NCBI GenBank assembly: GCA_034336665.1
Contig: JAPFBE010000032.1
Span: 4,588,001-4,652,000 of the forward strand
Reading direction: 5' to 3'
Source: Luscinia megarhynchos
Lineage: Eukaryota > Chordata > Aves > Passeriformes > Turdidae
Length of the DNA stretch: 64,000 nucleotides
The notes beneath the pieces are model-generated. The model saw only the letters and a program-made list of their open reading frames with translations, did not search any database and was not told the DNA's origin. Numbering within the stretch: the stretch's first letter is position 1; every line of letters starts with the position of its first letter. Of this stretch, positions 48,234 through 58,779 are shown piece by piece. A program made the translations under genes and the position numbers.

Positions 48234-48955
48234 GGCTTTTGATATGAAAAGATTTTTAATAAACTTTCATTCTGCAGTTCAGCCTCTCCCTGGTTGCTTT
48301 GGTCCTGGACTGCATATTTGATTCTACAGGAATAAAGCTGAAGATTTGAGGAAACAGTAGTATGGGATTTTTCCCTTGCAAAATAGAAGGTGGTGTGATT
48401 AAGAAAAGAAGCATCTTCAAATGTTTAATCTTATAATTCAAAGCCCAGCATGCTTCTAAAGAGTAGCTTGTGGTACTCGGAATTATTCAAATTTTATAAA
48501 ACAGCTGATTTAGGTGACTCTGTCCACATGCTTAAGTAATTGTCTTACCCAAGAACTCTCTTAAAATTTATCAGTTACCTGAAAAAAATATAAAAGAAAA
48601 ATTGCAACTCTGTTATACTTTTATATATGCTGAAGTCCTGATTTTTGGAGCTTTTTTCATAGGTGCTATGATACTGCTTGTTCTTTATTACCTGAATATT
48701 CATCATAAAGACAGACCATTTAATGGCAATGATTTCTTGGGTGACAGGTTATTATGAGTGCCTAACTTCAGCCAATAAAAAAATACTTAAAAAAAATTTA
48801 ATTTAAAAATTTTAACAACCCTGATACCTCTATTCTGAAAATTGATGAAACAAGGCATATAAAAATTGAGGCAATCAAAATACCAGTAATTGGTTGGAAG
48901 TCATATCTTGTAAGGCTAAGGGAATTTTTTAAAAAAATAATTTTATATTTGGTAG
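48234..48955 (+). other. SREK1 intron, no elements recognised
   Basis: AT-rich sequence. The acceptor TTATATTTGGTAG is rather weak in pyrimidines. Confidence 0.55.
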
Positions 48956-49108
48956 GACAAAGATCACACTGAAGAGGATCAGAATTCAGAAACTGACAAG
49001 GAAGTTGGCAATAGAGATACAGAAATGTTTGGTGAAGTCAAACTACAACAGAATGGGAACTGTCGACCAAATGACAAAAACCTCTCAATTAAAATGAAGG
49101 AGGTTTAA
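48956..49108 (+). CDS. SREK1: SREK1 terminal coding exon with stop codon
   Basis: The last 153 coding nt start DKDHTEEDQNSETDKEVGNR and pass through LQQNGNCRPNDKNLSI to end MKEV and TAA (49106-49108). The QQNGNC motif near the end is shared with mammalian SREK1. Together the nine exons give 1590 nt in one frame with consistent phases 0-2-1-2-2-2-2-0, so the gene is structurally intact over the part seen. The terminal segment is clearly more diverged from the mammalian protein than the RRM. Confidence 0.93.
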   Translation, partial: DKDHTEEDQNSETDKEVGNRDTEMFGEVKLQQNGNCRPNDKNLSIKMKEV

Positions 49109-49470
49109 AGCAAAAAATGGACCTCTGACTCAACTAAGGGATGAAATCTGAAGCTTTTTATTTCCCAGAACAAGGAAGAAAATATCAAAGTAATCAACCT
49201 GAACATGGTGATAGTACTAGTAGCTCTTCCAATTCTAGTGACAGCTGTGTCAATTTCTTGCTGTAAAGCAAGAGAGCACAGACCAGTAGTTATACCCTGA
49301 AAAAGCAGATGGCATCAGAACTATTCAGGTCTGAAAATCCATGGATCACCATGATGGCTGTACTTACTTGAAAAATGATTTATGTTGAATTTTGCCATTT
49401 TCTGTTGCGAATAAGTAGAAACTGAATGACGTAAACCTGTACTATCAATAAAAAAGCTGAATATATACAT
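49109..49470 (+). promoter_or_regulatory. SREK1: SREK1 3' UTR with polyA signal
   Basis: The first canonical AATAAA after the stop is at 49447-49452, about 340 nt into the UTR. Transcription may continue further, because the next kilobase stays AT-rich and repeat-free, but no other canonical hexamer stands out. Confidence 0.55.
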
Positions 49471-50480
49471 CGAAGATTGTTTAAAGTTCTGCTTGCTCAT
49501 CAATTTTGTATTGGTTTACTTTTTGGGTTAAAAATCCACAAAACATTCAATATGCACTGTTTGATGTGCTTCAAAATGGTGCATGAATGTAAACATTTTC
49601 TTCTGCTATAAATGAAAATTATTTTAAAACATAAACACAGTTTTATAATTCTTATGCTAAATGCCCACTGACTAGTTTGTTTTTCATTTGCTTGCTGCTT
49701 GAGATTATTGGGGTTTATTTAAAACAATTTCTTACTGTTATGCTTAAAATAATTTTTTTTTTTAAAGTACTTGAACAATGCATGATACTTTTCTGTTCCA
49801 AAAAGGAACATTGCTATGTTAAAGATAATAGGTTAGCTTATTAGGTTATTTTGGGGTTGTTTTGGTTTTTTGTTTCTTTTTGTCCTTCCAGAAGTGAGCA
49901 CATTTATATGATGTTATTATAACTTACAACTTTGTTTTGAGCCATACTGCAGTGTATCTGTTCAGCTGCAAATAGTACAGGTGCCATTATGAAAATATTT
50001 TTTTCTTATTTGTTTAAAAAACTATGGGAGCATGAGCAGAAGCTTTAGTGCCTTCTTAAAATAATGTGCTATTTTCCAGAAATGTTTGTGCAATTACTTA
50101 AACTCCATTTTTGCTCCTTTTTTTTTATTACTAGAAGAGATTTATAGGTGAAAGCAAAGATGCATTTCAGGTGCCACCACTGTACAAAAGCAGTAGCTGA
50201 ATACAAAGCATTTTCTGATCACCTGCATCAAAGACAGCCCTTTAGATATTTAATCCACATTTGGATGGCCTTAATTGTTACCTCTCCATCATCATCTCTG
50301 ATACATGTTGGGTGATATAAAAGGAATCGTATGCAAAGCTGAGGGGATAAATAATTTCGAAAAATAGTTGTAATTTACACAGGAGTTATAGAGTAGGTTC
50401 TTTTTTTTCATTCTTTAAAGGAAAAGCATGTAAGAAGTGAATGACAAACCAAATATTTTTGTCAAGCTAAAACAGTGAGT
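49471..50480. other. Downstream sequence without recognised elements
   Basis: AT-rich sequence. It may be extended 3' UTR or intergenic. No repeat was recognised until the CR1 at about 50485. Confidence 0.5.
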
Positions 50481-50533
50481 TCTTGAGTACCTTGAATACA
50501 ATGTCCAGTTCTGGGCCCCTCAGTTTAGGAAGG

Positions 50534-50816
50534 TGTTGCATGGCGACCTGGTTCCAGCCCAGCACGGCGGCCCTAACCCCGAGCCACTCGGTCCATGTGC
50601 TCCTTACACCAATATGGCAGACAGCAAATGGCGTTTATTCAGGGGTCACAAGGGTTTTTATGGTAGGCTATCAGTGTCATTTCCTTTAGCTTACGTCCGG
50701 CCAGGTGTGACGAGGTACAGAGCAAGGGTCTGACCGCAAGGGGTGGGGGGAAGAGGTGTACCTGGCTGTCCGTCACAACCCGATATCTTCCGTACGCAAA
50801 TCCCTAACTCTCCACA
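50534..50816 (-). repeat. 3' LTR of the gag-env provirus
   Basis: 283 bp, TGTTGCATGG to CTCTCCACA on the + strand. It contains inverted AATAAA near 50634. A purine-rich tract (minus strand, 50817-50830) directly precedes it. Confidence 0.92.
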
Positions 50817-50936
50817 TCTCCCCCCTCCCTCATGATTAGTTAAAATCATATAAAGTTATAAAATTTAGACATTATAAAATCTCATGGGTTAGTAAGGTCA
50901 GTAAAAAATTGTAAATGTGTTAGTAACAGGCATGCC

Positions 50937-51062
50937 TTAAAGTAATTGTCGGCGTTCGGCGAGCATACTATTAACTGTTTCTAAACGCTTCTTAACGAAT
51001 AGCACTAATTTGTTAAATATGCAAGGCCCAAAGATTAATGTTAGTAAGAGTATAGTGAGTGG
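50937..51062 (-). pseudogene. Env C-terminal end (membrane anchor and tail), separated from the rest of env
   Basis: The minus-strand frame from the ERV-L boundary reads a hydrophobic, Leu-rich stretch (PLTILLLTLIFGPCIF) and a basic tail ending in TAA at 50937-50939. It is the transmembrane anchor of the env whose main part is at 57786-58497. The two lie on opposite sides of the ERV-L, next to the duplicated GCGTA. Confidence 0.8.
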
Positions 51063-51067
51063 GCGTA

Positions 51068-51731
51068 TGTCCAAGTTTGGACAAACTTAGGGAAAAAAAA
51101 CCCCAGTTCTTTATCCCACTAGACTTAAGAAAAAAAAATTTCACTCAGGGGGAAAAGTGGAAAAAACCTATTTATTAACACATACAAGAGGAATACTTCC
51201 CAGCACAGACCCAGATGACAAAAAAGTTTTCACCGAGAGAGAGAGAAACTTGGACGCTTCGATCTTCACTAGAAGGGCGAAACGCTTCTCTGGCCGGTGT
51301 CCAGAGGCAGGCTGCAGGGTTCCTCCGGAGCTGGTGCTGAATCCTCGGGGGTGAGGGGGAGAAGGGAGAGGGGGAGAGAGAGAGAGAAAAAAACAGCCGG
51401 AATAGCCAGCAAGCCTTAAACAGCAGCGAGCTAAACCAAATAATTCAAGCAATATAAAGTCAAAAAAAATCAAGCAAAAACCAGCTAACTCACAAACCAG
51501 GCCACGAGCCACCACCACAGCAGCGATAGCCACCCGCAGCCGCAGCCAGAGCCAAGCGTGCAGCCTCTCGATCCGCCCCCCCCCCCCCCCCCCCCCCCCC
51601 CCAAGCCAAGCCTGCGGCAAACCAAGGCCATTCCGCAGAGCAGAGCCCAGGCGGCCCCGCCCCCGGGAGCAGACAGCTTCATGGCCAAGGGGGACAGGGT
51701 GAGGAGTCAGTCAAAACATCCACCCAGGACA
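51068..51731 (-). repeat. 3' LTR of ERV-L with long C-run
   Basis: 664 bp, from TGTCCAAGTTTGG to CCACCCAGGACA on the + strand. It contains a (GA)n stretch near 51370-51390 and an uninterrupted run of about 26 C at 51577-51602 (G on the coding strand). The minus-strand purine tract AAGGGGTGGAA abuts at 51732. Confidence 0.9.
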
Positions 51732-51852
51732 TTCCACCCCTTATCCCATATCGTGATCATTGACACACGATTGGGATATACACTCTTTAAACACAATATG
51801 AACACTTCCTCTGACTTGCTCAAACCTTCAACATTTACATATTCCTTCTGTC

Positions 51853-54800
51853 TCATCCCACAGTCAGATCTCCCTGAGGTACACAGCGGGTTGTTCCATC
51901 TTTCTGCATTATCCACCAAGTACATCCAGGTCCTTGAGCAAAGGCAATCCCTCGAATGGGTTTGCCTGTACTCGAGGCAGGATTAATCCATACTGTCTTC
52001 CCTAGCAATCCTCTGACATGGGCCGCTGGGACTTTGTCTCCATCTACTGTATTAAGGCACTCAGATTGGGCAGGACCTGCTCGGTTGGTGGAACCTCGAG
52101 TGTTGACTAACCAAGTGGCCTTTGCCAAATGCTGCTCCCAATTCTTAAAGGATCCCCCACCCAATGCCTTTAAGGTGGTCTTTAACAATCCTTTGTACCT
52201 CTCCACTTTACCTGCAGCTGGTGCATGGTAAGGGATGTGGTACACCCACTCAATACCGTGTTCCCTAGCCCAGGTGTTGACAAGGTTATGCTTAAAATGA
52301 GTCCCATTGTCTGACTCGATCCTCTCAGGGGTACCATGCCTCCAAAGGACCTGTTTTTCCAGGCCCAGGATGGTGTTGCGGGCAGTAGTGTGAGATACAG
52401 GGTAGGTCTCCAACCATCCGGTGGTGGCTTCCACCATGGTCAGCATATAATGTTTGCCTTGGCGGGTCTGAGGCAGTGCGATGCAATCAATCTGCCAAAC
52501 CTCCCCATACCTGTACTTGGACCACCGTCCTCCATACCAGAGGGGCTTCACCCGCTTGGCGTGCTTGATGTCAGCGCAAGTGTCACAATCATGAATAACT
52601 TGAGTAATGCTGTCCATGGTAAGATCCACCCCTCGGTCTCGTGCCCACTTATAGGTGGCATCCCTCCCCTGATGGCCTGAGGCATCATGGGCCCATCGAG
52701 CCAGGAACAACTCTCCCTTATGTTTCCAATCTAAATCTATTTCCAACCCCCCTATTTTTGCTGCTTGATCTACTTGATGGTTATTTCGCTGTTCTTCATT
52801 AGCTCTACTTCTGGGGACATGGGCGTCCACATGCCGAACCTTCACGGGTAGCTTGTCTAACCGAGTAGCTATGTCTTTCCACTCTTCAGCAGCCCAGATT
52901 GGTCTTCCTCTGCCCTGCCAGTTCGTCTCTTTCCATCTCTGCAGCCATCCCCACAAAGCGTTGGCTACCATCCAGGAATCAGTGTAAAGATAGAGCTTTG
53001 GCCACCTCTCTCTTTCAGCAATATTCAAAGCCAGTTGGACAGCTTTGAGTTCAGCGAATTGACTAGACCCTCCTTCTCCTTCAGTAGCTTCTGCAACCCG
53101 TCGTGTAGGGCTCCATACAGCTGCTTTCCATTTCCGATTTGTCCCTACAATGCGACAGGAACCGTCGGTGAACAGGGCATAGCGAATTTCCTCTGCCGGT
53201 AGCTGATTGTAAGGTGGTGCTTCTTCAGCCCGGGTCACCGGTTCTTGTTCCTCATCTGTCACACCAAAACTTTCTCCCTCTGGCCAGTTGGTAATTATTT
53301 CTAAGATCCCTGGGCGATTTAATTTCCCGATCCGGGCGTGCTGCGTAATGAGGGCTATCCACTTGCTCCATGTGGCACTGGTGGCATGGTGGGTGGAAGG
53401 AACCTTCCCACTGAACATCCACCCCAGCACTGGCAACCGGGGTGCCAGAAAGAGTTGTGCTTCTGTGCCAATCACCTCTGAAGCAGCTTGGACTCCCTCA
53501 TAAGCAGCCAAGGTTTCCTTTTCTGTCGGGGTATAACTGCCTTCCGATCCTCTGTAACTTCTGCTCCAGAATCCCAGGGGTCGGCCTCGGGTCTCACCAG
53601 GCACCTTCTGCCACAGACTCCAAGACAAACCGTGGTTTCCAGCTGCAGAGTAGAGCACATTCTACACATCTGGCCCCGTCCTGACGGGGCCAAGAGCTAC
53701 TGCATGGGCGATCTCTTGTTTAATCTGGATGAAGGCTTGTTGTTGTTCTGGGCCCCAATGAAAATCATTCTTCTTCCGAGTAACCTGGTAAAGAGGGCTC
53801 ACAATCTGACTGTACTCGGGGATGTGCATTCTCCAAAAGCCTATAGCACCCAAGAAAGCTTGTGTCTCCTTCTTGTTAGTAGGTGGACACGTAGCTGTGA
53901 TTTTATTAATAACATCAGTGGGAATCTGACGTCTTCCATCTTGCCACTTCACTCCTAGGAACTGGATCTCACGAGCAGGTCCCTTAACTTTATTCTTCTT
54001 GATGGCAAAACCGGCTTCAAGGAGAATTCGGATAATTTCCTCTCCTTTCTCAAACACTTCTTCTGCTGTGTTTCCCCACACAATGATGTCATCGATGTAC
54101 TGCAAATGTTCTGGAGCCTCACCTTTTTCCAGTGCAGCCTGGATCAGCCCATGGCAGATGGTGGGGCTGTGCTTCCACCCCTGGGGCAGTCGGTTCCAGG
54201 TGTACTGCACGCCCCTCCAGGAGAAAGCAAACTGCGGCCTGCATTCTGCTGCCAAAGGAATGGAGAAAAACGCATTGGCAATGTCAATGGTGGCATACCA
54301 CCTTGCTGCCTTGGACTCCAGCTCGTACTGGAGCTCCAGCATGTCCGGCACGGCAGCGCTCAGTGGTGGGGTGACTTCATTCAATGCGCGGTAGTCCACT
54401 GTCAATCTCCATTCTCCGTCAGACTTGCGCACAGGCCAGATGGGACTGTTGAAGGGTGAGTGGGTTTTGCTCACCACCCCTTGGCGCTCCAGCTCCCGGA
54501 TCATCTTATGGATCGGGATCACAGCATCCCGAGTTGTTCTATATTGCCGACGATGTACTATCGAAGTGGCAATCGGTACCCTCTGCTCCTCTACCCTCAG
54601 GAGTCCCACGGCAATTGGATTCTCACATAGTCCGGGCAGGGTGTTCAATTGCCGGATTCTCTCCGCCATCACAGCCGCTATCCCAAATGCCCACTTGAAG
54701 CCTTTTGGGTCCTTAAAATACCCGCTTCGAAGGAAATCTATTCCCAAAATACACGGGGCCTCTGGGCCAGTCACAATCGGGTATCTCTTCCACTCTCTTC

Positions 54801-55032
54801 CGGTTAGACTCATTTCCGCTTCCACTATGGTAAAGTCCTGTGATCCACCTGTTACACCAGCAATAGAAACGGTCTCTTCTCCGACACATCCTGATGGAAA
54901 TATAGTACACTGTGCTCCAGTGTCCACTAAAGCTTTATACTTCTGTGGTTTCGATGTGCCAGGCCACCGAATCCACACGGTCCAAAAAACACGGTTCTCC
55001 CTGGCCTCACCCTGGCTAGAGGCAGGGCTTCT
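51853..55032 (-). pseudogene. ERV-L pol: protease, RT, RNase H, integrase; one nonsense codon
   Basis: In the first open part (54978-53662, 438 codons) the protease active site is D19-T-G, followed by the flap-like ILGIDFL at 77-83. RT has D232 in TIDIANAFF, LPQG at 264-267 and YIDD at 294-297. A TAG at 53662-53664 interrupts the frame where sister copies have Lys. The second part (601 codons to 51853) has RNase H D165, E203 and D227 (TDGS, FAEL, TDSW). The integrase has an HHCC set at H324, H329, C358 and C361, and D391, D450, E486 with the classic 35-residue spacing. The motifs and the TDSW-type RNase H place it with ERV-L (class III). Apart from the nonsense codon no damage is visible. Confidence 0.92.
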
Positions 55033-55035
55033 CTA
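54999..55035 (-). promoter_or_regulatory. Gag/pol TAG codon and downstream hairpin (putative readthrough signal)
   Basis: The TAG at 55033-55035 separates gag and pol in the same frame. Five nt downstream a hairpin can form between 55019-55027 and 54999-55008 (CCCTGCCTC pairing with GAGGCCAGGG, one bulge, 10-nt loop). Sister copies keep both: TAG at 32956-32958 with a perfect 6-bp stem (32941-32946/32927-32932), and TAG at 38888-38890 with a 5-bp CCTCC/GGAGG stem. This arrangement resembles gammaretroviral readthrough. Function is inferred. Confidence 0.6.
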
Positions 55036-57053
55036 AGCCTGTTTGTCCTTTTTGACGGGGGCATAGGTCTTAGAAGTTCCTTCAAGTGAATCGGACATGT
55101 CGTCATCATCCTCCTCATATGTGGCACTGTGGTTCCGGGCGACTGGAGCTGCTCTCTTTCTGGTGGAACCTTCTTGTTGAGCCTTGTCTTCCTTCAAATC
55201 ACGCACTCGTCGTGCCAGAACAGCTGTGGGCTTTCCATCCCACCTCTTCATGTTTTCTCCGCAGTCACGCAAGAAAAACCACAACTCCGCACGTGGGGTG
55301 TACCTTCTCTCCTCAGCAGAGGAGCGTCTGCGTTGACTGCCAGGACGTCTGATTTGCACAGCTGAGATTTGGAGGAGATCCTCCTTGATTTCTTTTCTCA
55401 GCTTCTTATGGTTTTCCTCCAACTTATCCTCCAAGTTCTGTAAACGTGTTTCCACGGCTGCAATCCTGGCATGCGTTGGGCCATGCACAGCATCAGCGTA
55501 CGCCCGAAGCTTCTTTGCCATATCAAGCACTGTCTCGTATGTGTCTTCTGGTTTCATGATTGCAAGAGCTGAGGCATATTCAGATGGTCCAAGCCTCACA
55601 AGCTTCCTCCACATAATCGGTGTGCACGGTACCAGATCTGGATTTCTAGTTGTTACGTCATCTGAGAAAATAATTTCTGCCACCGCCATCTCTCTCAAAC
55701 GTTGGATTCCCTGCTCGATGGTTTTTCCATCTGGTCTGCTGCATGTACAGGTCATCCGCTGCGAGAGATATCTTTGTGCCACACTGTCCAATACACGTGA
55801 CCAGAGGCTCTGAGGATTAGCTCCCCTCATCATACCTTGATCGATGACTGGATCTTGAGACAGGGATCCCAAATGTCTCGCCTTCCGTGCCATCCAGGGT
55901 GGTTGCCTCACCTGTCGTGATCCCAAAGCCGGACCAGCCAACTAATTATGGATTCATCAGGTCGCCTTTTATAATCTTTTCTTAGACCACGAAGATCTTT
56001 CAGGGAAAAGGACTCATTATTAGTTTCTGATCTCTCATCAGTCACTTTAACTCCGGATTTTATATCAGGGGGAGTTGAAGGTCCTTCTCCTGCATCCTCA
56101 TCATCATCATCCTCCACCGGCCGATCTGTTTTCTTCGTGCACTTTCTACTCCTGGTACTGGTAGCCACAGCCATAGGTTGAAGCTTGCTGTCTAATTTTG
56201 CCCCTGTCCTGGAGCCTGAGGTGTTAACTGCAGTCTGAGTAACTGGAATAGTAGCTACGTTATCTCCCTGTTCCCTCTCCTTTGTTTGTTGTCCTACACT
56301 ATCTAACAGGGTTCGATAAGCATACGCCAGAGCCCAGCTCACTGCAGTGATTCTCTTTTCCTTATAACTGTCCTGACACTTTTCTTTTAAGTACTTTGCA
56401 GTCTTGACTGGGTCTTGAATTTGTTCAGATGAAAAATCCCAGATTATAGGTTCAGAAAACTCTTTTAGAATTTGGCCCAGTTCCTCCCATTTGCCACACC
56501 ACTCAGAATTCTTCACACTCTGCTTTGCTACCAAATCAGGGGTTGTAACACCTGCATCCCTAGAAATCTCAGCTTTCATTTTGTATAAACTGCAGACAGT
56601 ATAGAAAAAACTTACTAAATTAAATACCAGAAAGATGGTTTCCTTTACACTCAGGGAGAGCTGAACATTTTCTAACAGAGATGTAAATAATTCAGGGGAG
56701 AAGAAGGAAAATAAAGGCAAAAAATCCTCTTTGCTTGCTTCTCCTCTAATGAATTGAGTGCACAACACAAACCACGACTTGTACATCCCTGAAGTGGATT
56801 CTAACACCTTCATAAACTTCTGGCAGATCATTACAACCAAGCCTAGCCCAATGAGTATTTTGGTTAATACCCCTTTCATGAAAAAACTACGTGCTAGAGA
56901 CAACACTGGGGCTATCTCTGAGTAAGAGAACAGGACCAAAGACCACAGGGGTATTAAGATCTCAAAAAACTCTAAAGAGCAAACATACAGGCAGGCTTCC
57001 AATCCAAAAGACATCACGGCTTCAAAAAACATACTGATATCAATACAGGCCAA
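55033..57053 (-). pseudogene. ERV-L gag with one frame break; N-terminus with membrane-like segments
   Basis: The first open part (57053-55908, 381 codons) begins with three hydrophobic stretches at about residues 29-50, 61-77 and 138-156. An acidic, disordered linker follows, then the capsid-like SLKDLRGLRKDYKRRPDESI. The frame changes at about 55908-55941. The second part (to 55033) carries capsid sequence (MAVAEIIFSDDV, LVRLGPSEYASALAIM), a coiled coil (VETRLQNLEDKLEENHKKL) and the RWDGKPTAVLARRVRDLK block. No zinc knuckle is seen. The sister gag at 33475-34653 reads straight across the position of the break, so it is damage, not a programmed shift. Gag ends in TAG, in frame with pol. Confidence 0.88.
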
Positions 57054-57094
57054 TTAAAAACCAGATGTTATTAAAGATTTTTCCACTTTCTCCT

Positions 57095-57112
57095 TCCCCG
57101 TATGGGCCACCA
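57095..57112 (-). other. Primer binding site, tRNA-Ile-like
   Basis: Minus strand TGGTGGCCCATACGGGGA would pair with the 3' end of tRNA-Ile (AAU type) with one mismatch, by my knowledge of that tRNA. It lies 9 nt inside the 5' LTR, a longer gap than usual. Confidence 0.65.
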
Positions 57113-57121
57113 AATAACAAA

Positions 57122-57780
57122 TGTCCAAGTTTGGACAAATTTAGGGAAAAAAAACCCCAGTTCTTTATCCCACTAGACTTAAGAAAAAAAAATTTCACTC
57201 AGGGGGAAAAGTGGAAAAAACCTATTTATTAACACATGCAAGAGGAACACTTCCCAGCACAGACCCAGATGACAAAAAAGTTTTCACCGAGAGAGAGAGA
57301 AACTTGGACGCTTCGATCTTCACTAGAAGGGCGAAACGCTTCTCTGGCCGGTGTCCAGCGGCAGGCCGCAGGGTTCCTCCGGAGCTGGTGCTGAATCCTC
57401 GGGGGTGAGGGGGAGAAGGAGAGGGGAGAGAGAGAAAGAAAAAACAGCCGGAATAGCCAGCAAGCCTTAAACAGCAGCGAGCTAAACCAAATAATTCAAG
57501 CAATATAAAGTCAAAAAATCAAGCAAAACCAGCTAACTCTCACAAACCAGGCCACGAGCCACCACCACAGCAGCGATAGCCACCCGCAGCCGCAGCCAGA
57601 GCCAAGCGTGCAGCCTCTCGATCTGCTCCCCCCCTCCCCCCCCCCCCCCAAAGCCAAGCCCGCGGCAAACCAAGGCCATTCAAGAGAGCAGAGCTCCAGG
57701 CGGCCCCTCTCCCGGGAGCAGACAGCTTCATGGCCAAGGGGGACAGGGTGAGGAGTCAGTCAAAACATCAACCCAGGACA
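57122..57780 (-). repeat. 5' LTR of ERV-L
   Basis: 659-bp partner of 51068-51731. Its C-run is interrupted (57627-57649), unlike the other LTR. Confidence 0.9.
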
Positions 57781-57785
57781 GCGTA

Positions 57786-58760
57786 TTAGGGTAGAAATTA
57801 GGGTGGTGAGCCATGGGGAACGGTTGAAGCACGATTCGAACCAGCCCTGTTGAGCTTCCCTGTCCATTTCTCTCAGGTTCAGTCGGTCTCTCAGTTTGGC
57901 CATGGAGTCTGTGACGACTCCGGTGTGGTCCACATAAAAGCAGCATTCCTCTTTCAAGGCGACACACAGGCCTCCTTGCTGCATGAACAGAAGGTCCAGT
58001 GCTCGCCTGTTTTGGAGGACGACCTCTGAGAGTGAGGAAAGGGATTTCTCTAGGGAAGAAATGGATTTCTCGATCCTTTGCAAGTCCTTGTCGGCAGTCA
58101 TCTGCAGTTGGGCCAGTCCTTGGTGTCGGGTGGCGAGGGCTGAGACGCCGGTGGCAGCACCGGTAGCTCCTAAACCGAGGAGCATTGCGATGGTGATGCC
58201 CGTTATCACTTCTCGCTTGTGGAGTCGGTCGGGTTCCTCGAGCAGGTGGTACACTTCCTCTTCCTGGCGATACAGGACTCTGGGGACAATGAGAACTTGG
58301 ACACAAAAGTCGGTAGAGTGATTGAATTTGTTAAGGAGTACACATGGGCTTACCCCTGACTGTTGACAGACCCACATTCCCGATGCAGCAGGGATCACCC
58401 ACTGGAACTTCCCCCCCTTTAGTTTGACAAATTCCCGGCAGACGTTGCCCATCTGCTTTGCCAAGGTTACATTGCCGAAGCATTTGCCCTGGCTCATGAC
58501 CTGGCTTAGTGTAATGCCTCTCCGGGGGGTGTCCCATCTGCATTGGCGTGGACTGTCTGACTTTGAAAAGATGAATGGGAGACCGATAGCAACCCCTTCA
58601 TAAAAGGGGGCTGTGCATCATAGCACAACCAGCATGATTCTGTAAGGTTCAGGTTAGATTGGTTTAACGATAGAAAGGTAGCATTCAACACGTTTAGGAA
58701 TGGGTTGTAGAGGGTTGGTCTGGCTAGGAGAGCGGCTGGGGAGGAGGTAGGTTTCTGCAT
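57786..58760 (-). pseudogene. Gamma-type retroviral env (part of SU, and TM), truncated
   Basis: The surface subunit remnant 58506-58760 contains the CWLC motif (ESCWLCYD) typical of gamma-type envelopes that link SU and TM covalently. A frame change in a short G/C run near 58535 separates it from 57786-58497. That part holds the end of SU, a basic cleavage-like site (HKRE) and a Gly/Ala-rich fusion-peptide-like stretch (LLGLGATGAATGVSALA). Heptad repeats and the immunosuppressive-domain-type region with the CX6CC motif (CVALKEECC) follow. The N-terminal SU including the receptor-binding region is deleted, and the anchor lies beyond the ERV-L insertion. It is non-functional as it stands. Confidence 0.88.
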
Positions 58761-58779
58761 ATGTGTTTTGTGGCTAGAG

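Larger units (their letters stand above)
51068..57780 (-). mobile_element. ERV-L provirus, nearly complete, inserted in env of the gag-env provirus
   Basis: Minus-strand provirus of 6.7 kb with 3' LTR 51068-51731 and 5' LTR 57122-57780, both TG...CA. It is flanked by GCGTA at 51063-51067 and 57781-57785. Internal order: primer site, gag, protease-RT-RNase H-integrase. It has no env and no dUTPase domain that I can recognise. LTR substitutions amount to about 2% by eye, plus length changes in a C-run. Only two breaks are evident in the whole coding region. It must be younger than its host provirus. Confidence 0.93.

Noticed and set aside
3999..49108. SREK1 as a processed pseudogene
   Set aside because: Introns, GT/AG sites and consistent exon phases are all present.
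53662..53664. TAG inside pol as a second readthrough site
   Set aside because: The related copy at 31.6 kb has a Lys codon there and no stem follows; it is a nonsense mutation.
51853..55032. Spumavirus or gammaretrovirus origin of the pol
   Set aside because: The YIDD box, the TDSW-type RNase H, the lack of env and the 5-bp duplication fit ERV-L better, although a search would be decisive.
55908..55941. Programmed frameshift in ERV-L gag
   Set aside because: The sister gag at 33475-34653 reads through the same place in one frame, so this is most simply a mutation or sequence error.
57095..57112. A tRNA gene fragment
   Set aside because: Its place just inside an LTR and its antisense match to a tRNA 3' end show it is a primer site.
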